Shown piece by piece: positions 18,116-18,220 of a DNA stretch of 18,220 nucleotides. Position numbers and translations under genes: made by a program. Source of the stretch: an uncultured Clostridia bacterium (GTDB lineage: Bacteria; Bacillota; Clostridia; Christensenellales; Borkfalkiaceae); assembly GCA_947627125.1 (NCBI GenBank), contig CANQUY010000018.1, positions 1-18,220 on the forward strand, written 5' to 3'. The notes under the pieces are model-generated. The model saw only the letters and a list, made by a program, of their open reading frames with translations, was not told the origin of the DNA and searched no databases. How positions within the stretch are numbered: position 1 is the stretch's first letter; each line of letters starts with the position of its first letter.

Positions 18116-18181
18116 GCGGCGTCATGCTGAGAAGGAGAGTACAACGCAGTCTACGGAAGTTGTACCGAAGCATCTCGCCGC
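18116..18181. repeat. Palindromic intergenic repeat element
   Basis: This is an imperfect palindrome of 66 bases. The outer arms GCGGCG (18116-18121) and CGCCGC (18176-18181) pair. Inside them ATGCT (18124-18128) pairs with AGCAT (18169-18173), and GTACAAC (18139-18145) pairs with GTTGTAC (18159-18165) across a 13-base loop. The TCATGCTGAG...CGAAGCATCTC frame resembles dispersed intergenic repeats I recall from several bacterial genomes. It contains no credible gene. Confidence 0.65.
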
Positions 18182-18206
18182 ATGGTGTGTGGCTGCCCCG
18201 TGGGTG

Positions 18207-18220
18207 GCGGCGTCATGCTG
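18207..18220. repeat. Start of a second copy of the intergenic repeat
   Basis: The last 14 bases, GCGGCGTCATGCTG, are identical to 18116-18129, and the similarity begins a few bases earlier (TGGG at 18111 and 18201, about 90 bases apart). The second copy is cut by the window edge. It suggests a tandem or clustered array continuing downstream. Confidence 0.6.

Noticed and set aside
17964..18173. A 69-codon minus-strand frame across the terminator and palindromic repeat
   Set aside because: It reads through a perfect terminator stem and a palindrome. The Arg/Leu-rich product is what such intergenic repeats spuriously encode, and no start signal was seen.
17150..18220. A diversity-generating retroelement variable region at the 3' end
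   Set aside because: No template repeat, reverse transcriptase or C-type-lectin-like fold is visible. The 3' end is a regular beta-helix followed by a terminator. Nothing within the window supports it.

Overview
The window is almost entirely one gene. A single plus-strand reading frame is open from base 2 to a TAA stop at 18017-18019. It encodes at least 6,005 residues of a giant, modular, repeat-built extracellular protein whose N-terminus lies upstream of the window. No second gene, RNA gene, CRISPR array or insertion sequence is visible.

Layout. (1) 2-112: a collagen-like Gly-Asp-Gly/Gly-Asn-Gly linker. (2) 113-1219: six degenerate copies of a roughly 50-65 residue unit with the core GDxYxD...GxxY...W. 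(3) 1253-17149: fifteen solenoid modules of about 155-560 residues. Each opens with a recognisable head (GLxxFRDxVNGG, then xDIDL, WTPIG, FxGTFDGxGHTIxNL, GLFGY) and most continue with GLUG-type units (GGLVGYxxG...NVTVxG). Modules 1 and 3 carry a duplicated beta-helix insert of about 250-280 residues. A charged acidic linker at 11387-11650 splits the array. After it the repeats change to a CVNxGxV subtype and GC content drops in places. (4) 17150-18016: a C-terminal pectate-lyase-like right-handed beta-helix with no recognisable wall anchor. (5) 18031-18065: a strong intrinsic terminator. (6) 18116-18220: a palindromic intergenic repeat and the start of a second copy.

Organism. The sequence is clearly bacterial. 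Moderate and uneven GC (about 38-62% in 60-base samples), the GLUG/collagen-like surface-protein style and the TCATGCTGAG-type intergenic repeat suggest an uncultured gut-type member of the Bacillota (Clostridia), but this is a weak inference. Nothing here identifies a species.

Function. The architecture (stalk repeats, long beta-solenoid, beta-helix cap, no visible catalytic motif) fits a giant secreted or surface-displayed adhesin or fibre. Because the first codons, any signal peptide and the promoter lie outside the window, secretion is inferred from family resemblance and not observed.
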